The notes under the pieces were generated by a model. That model saw nothing but the letters and a program-made list of their open reading frames with translations. It made no database searches and was not told the DNA's origin. Both the position numbers and the translations under genes were made by a program. A DNA stretch of 64,000 nt from positions 1,240,001-1,304,000 of the forward strand of contig NZ_CP018092.1 in the NCBI RefSeq assembly GCF_002754935.1, in the 5' to 3' direction. Numbering within the stretch: position 1 is the stretch's first letter; every line of letters begins with the position of its first letter. Source of the stretch: Thermostichus lividus PCC 6715 (GTDB lineage: Bacteria; Cyanobacteriota; Cyanobacteriia; Thermosynechococcales; Thermosynechococcaceae). Below are positions 18,095 to 29,460 of this stretch, piece after piece.

Positions 18095-21000
18095 ATGAAC
18101 TCCCCACGGTTTAGTTTTAGCGGTCTGGCCGTTACCCGTCATATTGGCACCCTAATGCTCACGTTGACCGTCATTGTCTTGGCGGTCTTTATAGTAATGC
18201 GGTTACAAGTGGACTTGCTACCCAGCATTACCTATCCGCGGATTGGCGTGCGTTTGGATAGTCCGGGGGTGGTGCCCAATGTTGCGGTTGAGGAGATCAC
18301 CAAACCCCTTGAAGAAGCCCTGAGCCGCACTGAGGGGGTAGTGCAAGTCTATTCCCAGACCCGCGAAGGCCAAGTCAGTATTGACCTTTTTTTTGAGCCG
18401 GGGGGCGATGTCGATCAGGCTCTTAACGAGGCAACTGCTGCCTTTAACCGCGCCCGCAGTACGTTGCCTGATGTCATTGAGTCGCCGCGACTGTTTAAGT
18501 TTGACCCCTCCCAACTGCCGGTCTATGAGTTTGCCCTTACCTCCGCGGAACTCAGTGGCCGTGAGCTACGGGTCTTTGCCGATGAAGACCTAGATCGCGA
18601 GTTAAGTATCGTTCCTGGGGTGGCGGGGGTGGATATCTCTGGGGGAACCACCGAGGAAGTACGGATTTTGGTGGATTTAGAGCGATTGCAGGCCACAGGG
18701 GTGGGCTTAAACCAACTTTTGACTGCCTTGGGCGATCGCAATCAGGATGTGTCGGGGGGTCGGATTCGCGGCAGTGAGTCGGAACCCTTAACCCGCACGG
18801 TGGGACGATTTCGCACGGCCAGTGACATTGAAGAGGTCATCCTCACTGGTCATCAGGGGCAGCGAGTCTATCTGCGGGATGTAGCGCAGGTAATCGATGG
18901 GAGTGCCGAGCAGCGGGTGTTTGTCACCCTCAACGGTCAACCCGCCGTCAAGGTGAGTATCCTCAAGCAACCAGATGCCAATACGGTGGAAGTAGCCGAT
19001 GGCATTAAACGCCGTTTAGCAGCGTTACAAGCTGCAAATTTGGTGCCTGCGGGTACCCACATCGTCCCTGTCTTGGATGAATCGGTGTATATCCGCAACT
19101 CCCTCAACAATGTGGCCACAGCGGGGATGACCGGAACCCTGTTGGCGGCGATCGCCGTCCTGCTGTTCCTTGGCTCGGTACGGCAAACCTTAATCATTGT
19201 CTTGGCCATTCCCCTTTCGACCATGGCGGCCATGCTCCTGATGGGAGTGTTTGGCTTTTCCCTCAATGTCTTTAGCTTGGGGGGTCTGGCACTAGGGGTG
19301 GGGATTGTAGTCGATAACGCCATTGTGATGCTGGAAACGCTCGCGGATATTAACCCGCAGCAGATGAGCCAAGAGCAATATCTTGAAGAGGTGAAGCGGC
19401 GCAGTCGGGGGATTGAATCGGCGTTGTTAGCCTCCACATTGACGAACCTAGTTGCCATCCTGCCCTTTCTATTGTTGGGTGGGCTTGTGGCTCTGCTCTT
19501 TAACGAGCTGATCCTCACCATTAGCTTTGCGGTGGCAGCGTCTTTAGTGGTGGCACTCACGGTTGTGCCAGCCTTAGCCTCGCGGCTACTGGGGCTGCGG
19601 GTTCAAAATCAGTTGCGTCAAGTGGCACCTATCCGCGTGTTTAACGCCAAGTTCCTTTGGTTGACAGCCCAGTACGAGCGAGCATTGGTGCGGGTATTGC
19701 GGGGGCGTTGGCTCGTCGTTGGCGGGGCGATCGCCCTGTTGGGGGGTGGCAGTTGGCTATTGGCACAACATATCCCCCAAGAACTGCTGCCGCGCATCAA
19801 CACAGGGCAAGTGAACCTCACCGCCATCTTTCCCCCAGGAACCCCCTTACCCACGAGTCGCCGCATCATGCAGGCAGTGGATCAACTTCTCCTAGAGCAG
19901 CCCGGAACCCAAGATGTGTTCACCACTACAGGGGGGCGCTCTTTGGCACCACCACCATTGCCAATCCCCTGCGCAGCTCCAGCACTATTATTCTCAAGCC
20001 CGGGGTGAGTGTCGATCGCTATATTACGACAGCCACCCAAGCCCTAGAGCAACTGAATCTCGTGGGGGTACGACTGCGCCTGAGTCCGGGGCAGGTGCGG
20101 GGGATTATCCTCACGAACTCGCCAGTGCGCGGTGCCGATGTGGATGTTATGCTACGGGGCAGCGATGAGGCCACGTTGAATCGCTTTGGCCGCCAAGTGT
20201 TGCAAGCCCTCGATGAAAAAGCCACCTTGGTGCGCTTTCGCCCCGATGCCGACCCGCGCCAACCAGAAATTCAAATTTTACCGGACTGGGAGCGCGCCAG
20301 CGAACTCAACTTAAATACCCTCAATCTGGGGCAAACGATTCAGACGGCGCTTGAGGGCTTTGTGCCTACCCGGCTGCAGCGGGGCGATCGCCTCGTGGAT
20401 ATTCGCGTTCAACTGGATAGCGATAGCATTGAGCACCCCGAAGACCTGAGGCAGATTCCCCTATTCACGGACAATAACCGTCCCGTGCGCCTAGGGGAGG
20501 TTGCCCGCATTGAGGCCAGCCAAGCCCCCGGCGAAATCCGCCGCATTAACCAGCAGCAGGTCTTTATGATTGCCGGTAACTTGGTGGAAGGGGCACGTTT
20601 AAGCGCGGCTCTAGCCCAGGTACAGGAGATTCTCAATAGCCTTGAGTTTCCGGCGGGGGTGTCTCTCATGCCCAGTACGGCGGCAGCGGCTAATCAACAA
20701 CTGCAACAGGCGCTGGTGGTGCTGGGCAGCTTAGCGGCATTTCTTGTCTTTGTGGTGATGGCTGTCCAGTACAATTCCCTGTTGGATCCGCTGGTGATTA
20801 TGTTGACGATTCCCTTAGCGTTGGCCGGGGGGATCTGGGGGCTATACCTGACCCAGACCGCCATTGGTGCAACGGTGATTGTGGGTGCCATTTTGTTGGT
20901 GGGGATTGTGGTCAATAACGCCATCATCATGGTGGAATTAGCCAATGAGATTTATGTGCAAGAGGGCGGCAGCCGCACCCAAGCCATCCTCAAGGCAGCC

Positions 21001-21258
21001 CCTGCGCGCCTCCGACCCATTATGATGACCACCATTACCACCGTGGTAGGGATGTTTCCCTTGGCTTTGGGGTTAGGGGAAGGTTCAGAATTCCTACAAC
21101 CCCTTGGCATTGTTGTATTTTCAGGATTGGCAGTGGCCACCGTGCTAACGCTCTTTTTAATTCCCTGCTTTTACGTGATTTTGCATAGCTTTGAGCGATC
21201 GCCAAGGGTTCCGGTACCGATTGACGGGATTCCCCCCGAAGAGCTGCGGGAACGATGA
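18095..21258 (+). pseudogene. RND efflux transporter permease (AcrB/MdtB-like), split by a frameshift
   Basis: An inner-membrane proton-driven pump of the HAE1/AcrB class, about 1054 residues once repaired. Two similar halves are visible. The first has TM1 (GTLMLTLTVIVLAVFIVMRL), the periplasmic porter region, TM2-6 and GLALGVGIVVDNAIVMLE, which holds the TM4 Asp used for proton relay. The second repeats this with PLALAGGIWG, LVGIVVNNAIIMVE and RLRPIMMTTITT. The frames join at the G6 run 19931-19936; one extra G gives TTTGGALFGTTTIANP. The second half has Asn-Asn where the first has Asp-Asn, as usual. No membrane-fusion partner or TolC gene is adjacent, so substrate and partner are unknown. 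Confidence 0.9.
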
Positions 21259-21324
21259 TCGTGCTGGGGGCAGCAACAAACGCTAAGGTGGGTAGTAGCT
21301 CTCGCCAGGCAGCGCAAGGACTCT

Positions 21325-22413
21325 ATGCGCTTTGATTATGATCTTGTCATGGTTGCGGCCAGCCCCGTCGCCCTCGAGGTTGCCTATCGGTATGCCCCTG
21401 TTGGCCGCATTGGCCTAGTACTGCCGCCCCCAGAGGCTCAGTGGCAGTGGCAATGGCAACGCTGGTGGTTGTCTGTGGCTCCACCCTCTCGTTTAGATGC
21501 GGCCAGTTGGCAACGATTTCAGGGCATGGTTCAGCAGGGACAGCGCCTCTATGCGCCAACGGTCTTGAACCTATCAGGGATAGATGTCCTCAGCGGCACC
21601 GGTAAGTTTGTCTGGCAGCCCCAGTGTCATTTCCAAATTGAACAGGATAGGCTGTACGCACGGGGCTATCTTTTGGTGGATGCGCCACCTGCTATGCTGC
21701 CCACCACGCCGGTTATGCAGGGCACGGGGGTCGAGATTGCTGAGGCTCTGGCTTGGCAATCGTGGTCTGGGGACTGTTCCCATCAAGCGTGGCACGTCGG
21801 TGGCGATCGCCTCGTTCCCACCGAAGACCCGTGGTTTAACGATCGCCTGCAGGCGGCCTTAGAAGCCCTAGGGATCACGGTTCAGCTGCAGTGTGGCAGA
21901 TCTACACCACGGCTCCCCCCCGCCCTCGCTCCCCTCAACCTTGAGCCCCTCAACACCGATCGCCATGGCTGGTTGCTGCTAAATCGTTACGGGCGCACCA
22001 GTCACCCACAAATTTACGCCTGTGGTGCGTGGCACAAGGGGTACACCTTACCGTCGTTGACGGCCGCCGAAGCGGGGGCGATCGCCGCCAACCTGCTGTT
22101 GGGGCACCCGTCTCCCCTTGAGTACCGCTGTCAGCCGTGGTGGCTGCCGATTCCGACCCCCCTAGCACGGGTGGGATGGAACCACCGCCAAGCGCAGCGA
22201 CAATGGGGGCCAACCGTACAGGTACAGACCATTCACTACCCCGCTGACGACCCCAATTGGGGAGAGATGATCCTAGGGAGCAACGGCAAACTTCTGGGGG
22301 TGACCCTCCAAGGCACCGCAGCGATTGCCGCCAGTCGCGTTTTTGGCCTGTGCCTCCAGCAGGGGTTAAGCGCCATGGCCAGCTTGGAGTATGCTGGCTG
22401 GAGTATCCCGTAA
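21325..22413 (+). CDS. degenerate FAD/NAD-dependent oxidoreductase-like protein
   Basis: The layout resembles the pyridine nucleotide-disulfide oxidoreductase family, but key parts are missing. The N-terminus MRFDYDLVMVAASPVALEVA sits where the FAD GxGxxG loop should be and lacks it. There is no redox CxxxxC motif. A C-terminal stretch HPQIYACGAWHKGYTLPSLTAAEAGAIAANLL is clearly the second FAD-binding motif (T-x-IYAxGD-type) with the Asp replaced, and is followed by a dimerisation-like domain. It may be a non-catalytic paralogue conserved in cyanobacteria. ATG 21325 is preceded by AAGGA. It overlaps the convergent SDR gene by 48 bases. Confidence 0.65.
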   Translation: MRFDYDLVMVAASPVALEVAYRYAPVGRIGLVLPPPEAQWQWQWQRWWLSVAPPSRLDAASWQRFQGMVQQGQRLYAPTVLNLSGIDVLSGTGKFVWQPQCHFQIEQDRLYARGYLLVDAPPAMLPTTPVMQGTGVEIAEALAWQSWSGDCSHQAWHVGGDRLVPTEDPWFNDRLQAALEALGITVQLQCGRSTPRLPPALAPLNLEPLNTDRHGWLLLNRYGRTSHPQIYACGAWHKGYTLPSLTAAEAGAIAANLLLGHPSPLEYRCQPWWLPIPTPLARVGWNHRQAQRQWGPTVQVQTIHYPADDPNWGEMILGSNGKLLGVTLQGTAAIAASRVFGLCLQQGLSAMASLEYAGWSIP

Positions 22414-23247
22414 AATAGCCGCCAGCCCTTCGCGGTACGAGGGGTAGCGCAACCTGACGCCCAGCACTTGCTTGATTTTGTCATTGCGCACCCGCCGCGA
22501 CTCCTGCCAAAAGGAGAGCGCCATCGGGCTAAGATCGGCTTGGTCGAGGGGAATTGCCGCAGGCGCAGGACGACCCAACAGACGGTAGGCCTCTAGCAGC
22601 ACCGGCAGGGATTCCGACGGCTGATCATCGCTGAGGTTATAGATTGCGTGGGGAGTGGGGGACTCTAGCGATCGCTCTAGGGTTTGGACAATATCATCCA
22701 CATGAATACGGCAAAAGTAGTGGCCGGGCTTATCAATGAGCTGCACCTTCCCCTCAAGGATGCGACTAATGGCATTACGGCCGGCGCCTGGGCCATAAAT
22801 TCCGGGGAGCCGGAAAATATGCGTCGGCAGATCCGCGTTGAGAAATGCCTGCTCAATGGCGACCCGCTGGCGCGATCGCGGGTTCTGGGGGTTCACCGGC
22901 GTCGTTTCATCCACCCACTTCCCTTGGCGATCGCCATAGACCCCCGTTGTTGAGAGATAACCAAACCACACCAATCCCTGACGTTCTAAGCGTGGTAGCA
23001 GGCTCTTGACGACTGCATCCTCTCCTTGGCGATCGGGGGGAATACTAGACAGAACATGGGTCACCCCCTCTAACGCTGCCGGATCAAGGGGAGTTCGCTC
23101 ACCATCGAAGGGGTAGCAGGGCACATCCGCCAGTTCCGGTGGCCTTACCCCAGTACGATTGGTCACAACCACCTCAACCCCCCTAGAGCGGAGCGATCGC
23201 CCCAGCCGCGCTCCCGTATAGCCACAGCCGAGAATCAGCAGCCGCAT
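22366..23247 (-). CDS. NAD(P)-dependent SDR / nucleoside-diphosphate-sugar epimerase-like protein
   Basis: An extended short-chain dehydrogenase of 293 residues. The Rossmann loop is LILGCGYTGARLGR at the N-terminus. The active-site region has YLSTTGVYGDRQGKWVDE, with the Tyr followed five residues on by Lys where YxxxK is usual (YGDRQGK), so the catalytic motif is atypical. RLPGIYGPGAGR and CRIHVDDIVQTL are typical of sugar-nucleotide epimerases. The substrate is unknown. It overlaps the convergent FAD-like gene by 48 bases and ends its partner desC cluster: desC lies 6 bases downstream on the same strand. Confidence 0.82.
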   Translation of the reverse strand: MRLLILGCGYTGARLGRSLRSRGVEVVVTNRTGVRPPELADVPCYPFDGERTPLDPAALEGVTHVLSSIPPDRQGEDAVVKSLLPRLERQGLVWFGYLSTTGVYGDRQGKWVDETTPVNPQNPRSRQRVAIEQAFLNADLPTHIFRLPGIYGPGAGRNAISRILEGKVQLIDKPGHYFCRIHVDDIVQTLERSLESPTPHAIYNLSDDQPSESLPVLLEAYRLLGRPAPAAIPLDQADLSPMALSFWQESRRVRNDKIKQVLGVRLRYPSYREGLAAILRDTPASILQAGHGA

Positions 23248-23253
23248 CCTTGC

Positions 23254-24087
23254 TTACTCCTGCGAGGGAGTCGCTGGTGCCTCCACCAAACGAACCTTGG
23301 TTGCCAAGCCCAACGCCTGCAATAGACGAATAGTTAACCACGTCAGATCAATTTCCCACCACTGCAAGCCATGGCGAGCAGAGTACTGGTAAGCGTGGTG
23401 ATTATTGTGCCAGCCTTCGCCAAAGGTGAGCAAGGCAACCCACCAGCAGTTTGTGGAGTAATCAGAGGTCTCAAACGTGCGGTAACCAAAGGTATGGGTG
23501 GCACTATTCACCAACCATGTTGTGTGATACACCGTAACCAAACGCACAAAAATCCCCCACACCACAAACGGCCAGCCGCCCCATAGGTAGAGTACCACAG
23601 CCAGAACCAATTGAATTGGCAGGAAATATTTATCTAAGAACTGATACACTGGGTCGTCGGCAATATCCTTGGTGAAGCGAGGAATTTCTGCTTCTGCTGG
23701 CACTTGGTGAAACATCCACTCAATGTGGCTCCACCAAAAGCCTTTACGGGAATCGTGGTGATCGTTAGGCTGATCGGAGTAGAGGTGATGATGGCGGTGT
23801 AAGCCCACCCACCAGATGGGTCCCCCTTCCATTGAGAGCGTTCCGCAAAATACCAAGACGTACTCGAGCCATTTGGGAACTTGAAAGCTGCGGTGGGTTA
23901 CCAACCGATGCCAACCAAGGGTAATACCAATCCCAGCGGTTAGCCAATGCAAAACAAAGGCCAGCAGCACCGCCGACCAACTAAACATCCCGGGCACAAA
24001 GGCCAGCAACGCACCCAGATGGACAAAAATGATAAAAGAGGCTGTAGGCCATGCAAAAGGCGGTTTAGCAACGGTTGCTTGGGTCAT
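23254..24087 (-). CDS. desC: acyl-lipid delta-9 desaturase
   Basis: A membrane di-iron desaturase that puts the first double bond into fatty acids esterified to glycerolipids. The three histidine boxes are visible: GWHRLVTHRS (HxxxxH), HRHHHLYSDQPNDPH-like HRHHHLYSDQ (HxxHH type) and EGWHNNHHAYQYSARHG (HxxHH). Four membrane segments fit the family, and WWEIDLTWLTIRLLQ closes the protein. The frame is open to 24132, but ATG 24085-24087 (MTQATVAKPP) fits the family best; two other in-frame ATGs lie upstream. It is followed at 6 bases by the SDR gene. Confidence 0.92.
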   Translation of the reverse strand: MTQATVAKPPFAWPTASFIIFVHLGALLAFVPGMFSWSAVLLAFVLHWLTAGIGITLGWHRLVTHRSFQVPKWLEYVLVFCGTLSMEGGPIWWVGLHRHHHLYSDQPNDHHDSRKGFWWSHIEWMFHQVPAEAEIPRFTKDIADDPVYQFLDKYFLPIQLVLAVVLYLWGGWPFVVWGIFVRLVTVYHTTWLVNSATHTFGYRTFETSDYSTNCWWVALLTFGEGWHNNHHAYQYSARHGLQWWEIDLTWLTIRLLQALGLATKVRLVEAPATPSQE

Positions 24088-24237
24088 GAATTTTTCCGTA
24101 AACACTGTAGCCATTACACGTGTCACCCCCATCCAGCCCTAGGCACCAGAGAGGACACGACTACCATCAGACTTTAACATAGGCGGTTCCCACTAAGTAT
24201 CTTTGCTTAGGAGGCGATGCGGACAGCTTGGGCAGGC

Positions 24238-24270
24238 GTTGCTAAATAGTTGCCAAATAGTTGCTAAATA
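24238..24270. repeat. three tandem 11-base repeats
   Basis: GTTGCTAAATA, GTTGCCAAATA and GTTGCTAAATA follow each other with no gap. The middle copy differs by one base. No function is known to me; iteron-like spacing (one helical turn) would allow protein binding on one face of the DNA. Confidence 0.7.
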
Positions 24271-24302
24271 GCCGTATAACTTTCGGGTTTGAGTCTTTTG
24301 CC

Positions 24303-24387
24303 GCCCTCACCCTAGCCCTCTCCCAACGGAGAGGGAACAAGACTCTTAGCTCCCTTCTCCCTGGGGAGAAGGGTTGGGGATGAGGGC
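24303..24387. repeat. palindromic cyanobacterial repeat (REP/MITE-like)
   Basis: An imperfect inverted repeat: the left end GCCCTCACCCTAGCCCT pairs with the right end AGGGTTGGGGATGAGGGC. Two inner hairpins are CTCTCCC/GGAGAG-type (about 24318-24333) and CCTTCTCC/GGAGAAGG (about 24354-24373). This is the CCCTCACCC...GGGAGAGGG repeat that is common between genes in many cyanobacteria. It has no coding capacity and could act as a bidirectional terminator. Confidence 0.65.
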
Positions 24388-24425
24388 AATTCATAGCCAC
24401 ATTCAGCAACACCCTTGGGCACTTG

Positions 24426-25208
24426 CTAACTCGACAAAATTAATTCCCATTCCTCAAGAAGCGTATCAATACTACTATCGGAGTGGCTGGCTGGCTCTGG
24501 CGGCGTGGAGTTGGTCTCTAGTTGCTCTGTAGTGTCTGGAAAGAGGGCGTCGCTCTCCTGTGCTGGCACAGATGAAGGTGGGGTCAAGTAAATCTCACGG
24601 ACATCGCTGGGGAGGCGATCGCCCAGCATATCTAACCCCTGCTCTAGGTGCTGCTGAAGTTCTGCGAGGCTAACCGTTTCCCCTTGGACTTCCAGATACG
24701 CCCGTACTCGCTCTAAACTCCAATGGAAGGTTTGGGTAGTCACCAACACCAAGCGGGTGAGAGCAGGCAAATACGCAAGGCTGGCCTCAAGATAGCACCA
24801 GAGGGGGGGAGGGGCATCCTTCAGAGTATAGGTAATGTACTCGATACCCGGCAGATCTTCTTGAATCAGTGTGGCAGTACGATTGACAATCCAGTTGCGC
24901 AGCGATGCAGCTTCTTCGTCACCAACCCTAATTCCCGTCGGCGTGAATTCTACGAGATCAAGACTAAAAAAGAGGGTATGCCACATTTTGGCAAAGAGGT
25001 AATCAACCTGTACAGGCGATTTCCCATGGTGTTGCAAGACACTGTAAACCAAGGGAGCGTAGCGACAGTAGAGCGCAATGAAGTAGCAGCCGCGATCGCG
25101 CTCATCCTGAAACCCATGAATCAATGCCTCATCTGACCACTCTAAAAGAGGTTGAATGAGGGGGTGTTGCCGCTCCGTCATCATCGGGAAGGAAAGTACC
25201 TTGATCAT
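24426..25208 (-). CDS. sigma-factor-like regulatory protein, unnamed
   Basis: 260 residues from ATG 25206-25208, which follows AAGGGCAGTGAG; the frame is open further upstream but that part looks non-coding. Residues 20-100 look like sigma-70 region 2 (RGCYFIALYCRYAPLVYSVL, then LFAKMWHTLFFSLD). Residues 140-195 look like a region 4 helix-turn-helix (LAYLPALTRLVLVT, SLERVRAYLEVQG). The tail is acidic and Ser/Pro/Thr-rich. The overall plan is that of an ECF sigma factor, but motif conservation is weak, so it may be a sigma-derived regulator. It is transcribed divergently from the FHA-PrsW gene, so they may be co-regulated. Confidence 0.55.
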   Translation of the reverse strand: MIKVLSFPMMTERQHPLIQPLLEWSDEALIHGFQDERDRGCYFIALYCRYAPLVYSVLQHHGKSPVQVDYLFAKMWHTLFFSLDLVEFTPTGIRVGDEEAASLRNWIVNRTATLIQEDLPGIEYITYTLKDAPPPLWCYLEASLAYLPALTRLVLVTTQTFHWSLERVRAYLEVQGETVSLAELQQHLEQGLDMLGDRLPSDVREIYLTPPSSVPAQESDALFPDTTEQLETNSTPPEPASHSDSSIDTLLEEWELILSS

Positions 25209-25362
25209 CTCACTGCCCTTGAACCAGATAGTTCGCTCTACGGCGTTGGCAACTGTCCTATGCAGGTTCTCGCTAGCTGGTAGGGGGAGTGCCGACCTTA
25301 GTATTCTAGGTATTCTAGTCATTGACCGCCTGTGGTGAAACCCAGGGATTGGAACCCATGAT

Positions 25363-26664
25363 ATGACTGGCGATCGCCCCCGTTTTTCCCTCAACCCAAC
25401 CCTCAAGTATGCGGGTGTGCTGCGGCAGGTGGCACCGGAAATGGCGCAGTTTTGGCTCTCACAACAGGAACCAACAATTATGGGGCGCGATCCGGAGACC
25501 TGTCACATTGTCCTTGACTCCCAACTCTACACATCGGTCTCTCGCCACCATGCTCAGTTTAACTGTGCTACGCCTGCCCCCAACAGAATTCCCCAATGGT
25601 CAATTGTGGATCTAGGCAGCGTGAACGGCACCTACGTCAACCAACAACGGATCGAGCAGGAGACGCTCCTGAAGGCGGGCGATCGCATTCAGTTAGGTCG
25701 CCAAGGCCCTGAATTTGTGTTGGAATACTTGCCCCTCACCGATGTGGTCAGCACCACCCCCGATCAGCAACTGACCCTCACCCAACTGCTACCCATTTTC
25801 GCCATTCATCCCGACTGGGTGCGCAAGGCCTACCTTGTCCCCGGAATTGTTACGGTCATTGCCGTCATCCTGCTCTTTGCAGCTGCGGGTAACCCCAATG
25901 CCTTTAAGGTGATTTTGGCGCTGTACCTAGGTAGTGCCGCCTATTACTTCATCTATCAACTATGTGGCAAACGCAAGCCGTGGTGGGTACTCTTAGCCAG
26001 TCTGACCCTTGAGATTCTGATCCTGCAAAGTCCAATCTTGCCCGCCATGATCTATGTGTTTCGCACCGTGCTGCCCGGCCAACTTCGCCCCCCTGATCCC
26101 TCCTTTTGGGTGTTGCTGGGGCATAATTTTATTGGTGCAGGACTCATGGAAGAATTGCTCAAAGCGATGCCCATTGCTGTGGCCTATGGCTTGGGGCGCT
26201 GGTTACCCAGTCCGTGGCAACAAAAGATTGGGGTCTGGGAGCCATTGGATGGCATTCTTTTGGGAGCCGCCTCAGGGCTGGGCTTTACCTGGATGGAAAC
26301 CCTCGGACACTATGTGCCCGGGATTGCAGGGCAGTTTGGGGATCTAGCAGGCTTACAAGTCCTTATTCCGCGGGTGTTGGGATCCCTGACCGGCCACATG
26401 GCCTACACCGGCTACTTGGGCTACTGCATTGGCTTGAGTGTACTGCGCCCTCGCTATGCGCTGCTCATTGTGATCGTGGGGCTGGGGCTATCTGCGTTTT
26501 TGCACGCTCTCTGGAATGCCTCTGCGGCTAGTTTTGGCCCCATGGGGTTAGCCGTGGTTGGAATTTTGGCCTATCTATTTTTAACCGCAGCCATTCTCAA
26601 GGCACGACAACTCTCGCCGACGCGATCGCAAAACTTTGCTACCCGCTTCTACGGCCATCGCTGA
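25363..26664 (+). CDS. FHA domain fused to a PrsW-type intramembrane protease
   Basis: 433 residues. Residues 35-120 are an FHA phosphothreonine-binding domain: Gly41-Arg42, SVSRHHAQF (58-66) and GSVNGTYVN (85-93). From about 150 on there are roughly eight to nine membrane segments carrying the PrsW (CPBP-related) metalloprotease motifs: EExxK in MEELLKAMP (Glu263, Glu264, Lys267), Glu312 in WMETLGH, His345 in LTGHMAYTG and His381 in FLHALWNAS. PrsW cleaves anti-sigma factors in Bacillus. Here the FHA domain would let phosphorylation recruit substrates or partners (inference). It is divergent from the sigma-like gene. ATG 25363 is used. Confidence 0.82.
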   Translation: MTGDRPRFSLNPTLKYAGVLRQVAPEMAQFWLSQQEPTIMGRDPETCHIVLDSQLYTSVSRHHAQFNCATPAPNRIPQWSIVDLGSVNGTYVNQQRIEQETLLKAGDRIQLGRQGPEFVLEYLPLTDVVSTTPDQQLTLTQLLPIFAIHPDWVRKAYLVPGIVTVIAVILLFAAAGNPNAFKVILALYLGSAAYYFIYQLCGKRKPWWVLLASLTLEILILQSPILPAMIYVFRTVLPGQLRPPDPSFWVLLGHNFIGAGLMEELLKAMPIAVAYGLGRWLPSPWQQKIGVWEPLDGILLGAASGLGFTWMETLGHYVPGIAGQFGDLAGLQVLIPRVLGSLTGHMAYTGYLGYCIGLSVLRPRYALLIVIVGLGLSAFLHALWNASAASFGPMGLAVVGILAYLFLTAAILKARQLSPTRSQNFATRFYGHR

Positions 26665-26705
26665 CCCAGCCTTGAGCCTAGATTGAGATATTCTAGACAT
26701 ATTCA

Positions 26706-28557
<1,852 letters not shown>

Positions 28558-28602
28558 GATCACTCCATTGAATCGGGTTCCGTGGAGTATTCTAGGGGAG
28601 TT

Positions 28603-29460
28603 TTACACCGTTAGGAGTTGGCGATCGCCTGCCGGTGTGGCCGTTGTCGGATTCAAATAGAAATCTGACAGCAGCGCAAAGAGATCGCGATCAGGGGCAT
28701 CCTTAGGTACAACCCCTTCTGGCTGTGCCAATACCTGATCCGCAATATTCAAGTAGTAATCGCACACTGGGTTAAGGCTAGGATCTTGTTCGGCCATCTC
28801 AAACAGGGTTTTGCCCTTGACCCGCGATACCCGGATATCCTCAATCAATGGCAGCACTTCGAGGATCGGCATCGGCACCGCTTCCACATACTTTTCAATG
28901 AGATCCCGCTTGCTGGTGCGGTTGCCAATCAGCCCCGCTAGGCGCAAGGGATGAGTCCGGGCTTTTTCCCGGACTGAGGCCGCAATACGATTGGCCGCAA
29001 ACAGAGCATCGAAGCCATTATCAGTGACAATCAGGCAGTAGTCCGCATAGTTCAGGGGGGCAGCAAACCCACCACAGACAACATCCCCTAGCACATCAAA
29101 GAGAATGACATCGTACTCGTCAAAGGCATTCAGTTCCTTGAGCAACTTTACCGTTTCACCCACCACATAACCGCCACAGCCTGCCCCAGCGGGCGGCCCA
29201 CCCGCTTCGACGCAGTCCACACCGCCGTAGCCTTTGTAGATCACATCTTCGGGCCAGACATCTTCGTAGTGATAGTCCTTGGCTTGAAGGGTGTCAATGA
29301 TCGTGGGAATCAAAAACCCCGTAAGGGTAAAGGTACTGTCGTGCTTAGGATCACAGCCGATTTGCAGGACTTTTTTGCCCCGCCGAGCTAATGCTACCGA
29401 GATGTTGCAACTGGTCGTGGATTTGCCAATGCCACCTTTACCGTAAACTGCGAGCTTCAA
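28603..29460 (-). CDS. chlL: light-independent protochlorophyllide reductase iron protein
   Basis: A NifH-like ATPase that passes electrons from ferredoxin to ChlN-ChlB. The P-loop is [12 protein letters not shown] at residues 6-17. The cysteines that bridge the [4Fe-4S] cluster between two subunits are in [14 protein letters not shown] and [10 protein letters not shown]. The switch and nucleotide regions are intact, and the length of 285 residues is normal. The start codon is TTG at 29458-29460, supported by GGGAGG 6 bases upstream and by the conserved start KLAVYGKGG. It is first in the chlL-DUF5331-chlN operon. The enzyme is oxygen-sensitive. Confidence 0.97.
   Translation of the reverse strand: MKLAVYGKGGIGKSTTSCNISVALARRGKKVLQIGCDPKHDSTFTLTGFLIPTIIDTLQAKDYHYEDVWPEDVIYKGYGGVDCVEAGGPPAGAGCGGYVVGETVKLLKELNAFDEYDVILFDVLGDVVCGGFAAPLNYADYCLIVTDNGFDALFAANRIAASVREKARTHPLRLAGLIGNRTSKRDLIEKYVEAVPMPILEVLPLIEDIRVSRVKGKTLFEMAEQDPSLNPVCDYYLNIADQVLAQPEGVVPKDAPDRDLFALLSDFYLNPTTATPAGDRQLLTV

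Larger units (their letters stand above)
24088..24425. other. intergenic region with tandem and palindromic repeats
   Basis: 338 bases between the desC start and the end of the sigma-like gene. It may contain the desC promoter, near 24133-24230. It also contains a run of three 11-base direct repeats and an 85-base palindromic repeat, listed separately. No coding capacity is apparent. Confidence 0.5.

Noticed and set aside
18937-19560. A 207-codon minus-strand open frame inside the RND permease
   Set aside because: It mirrors codon bias of the permease gene and shows no family likeness.
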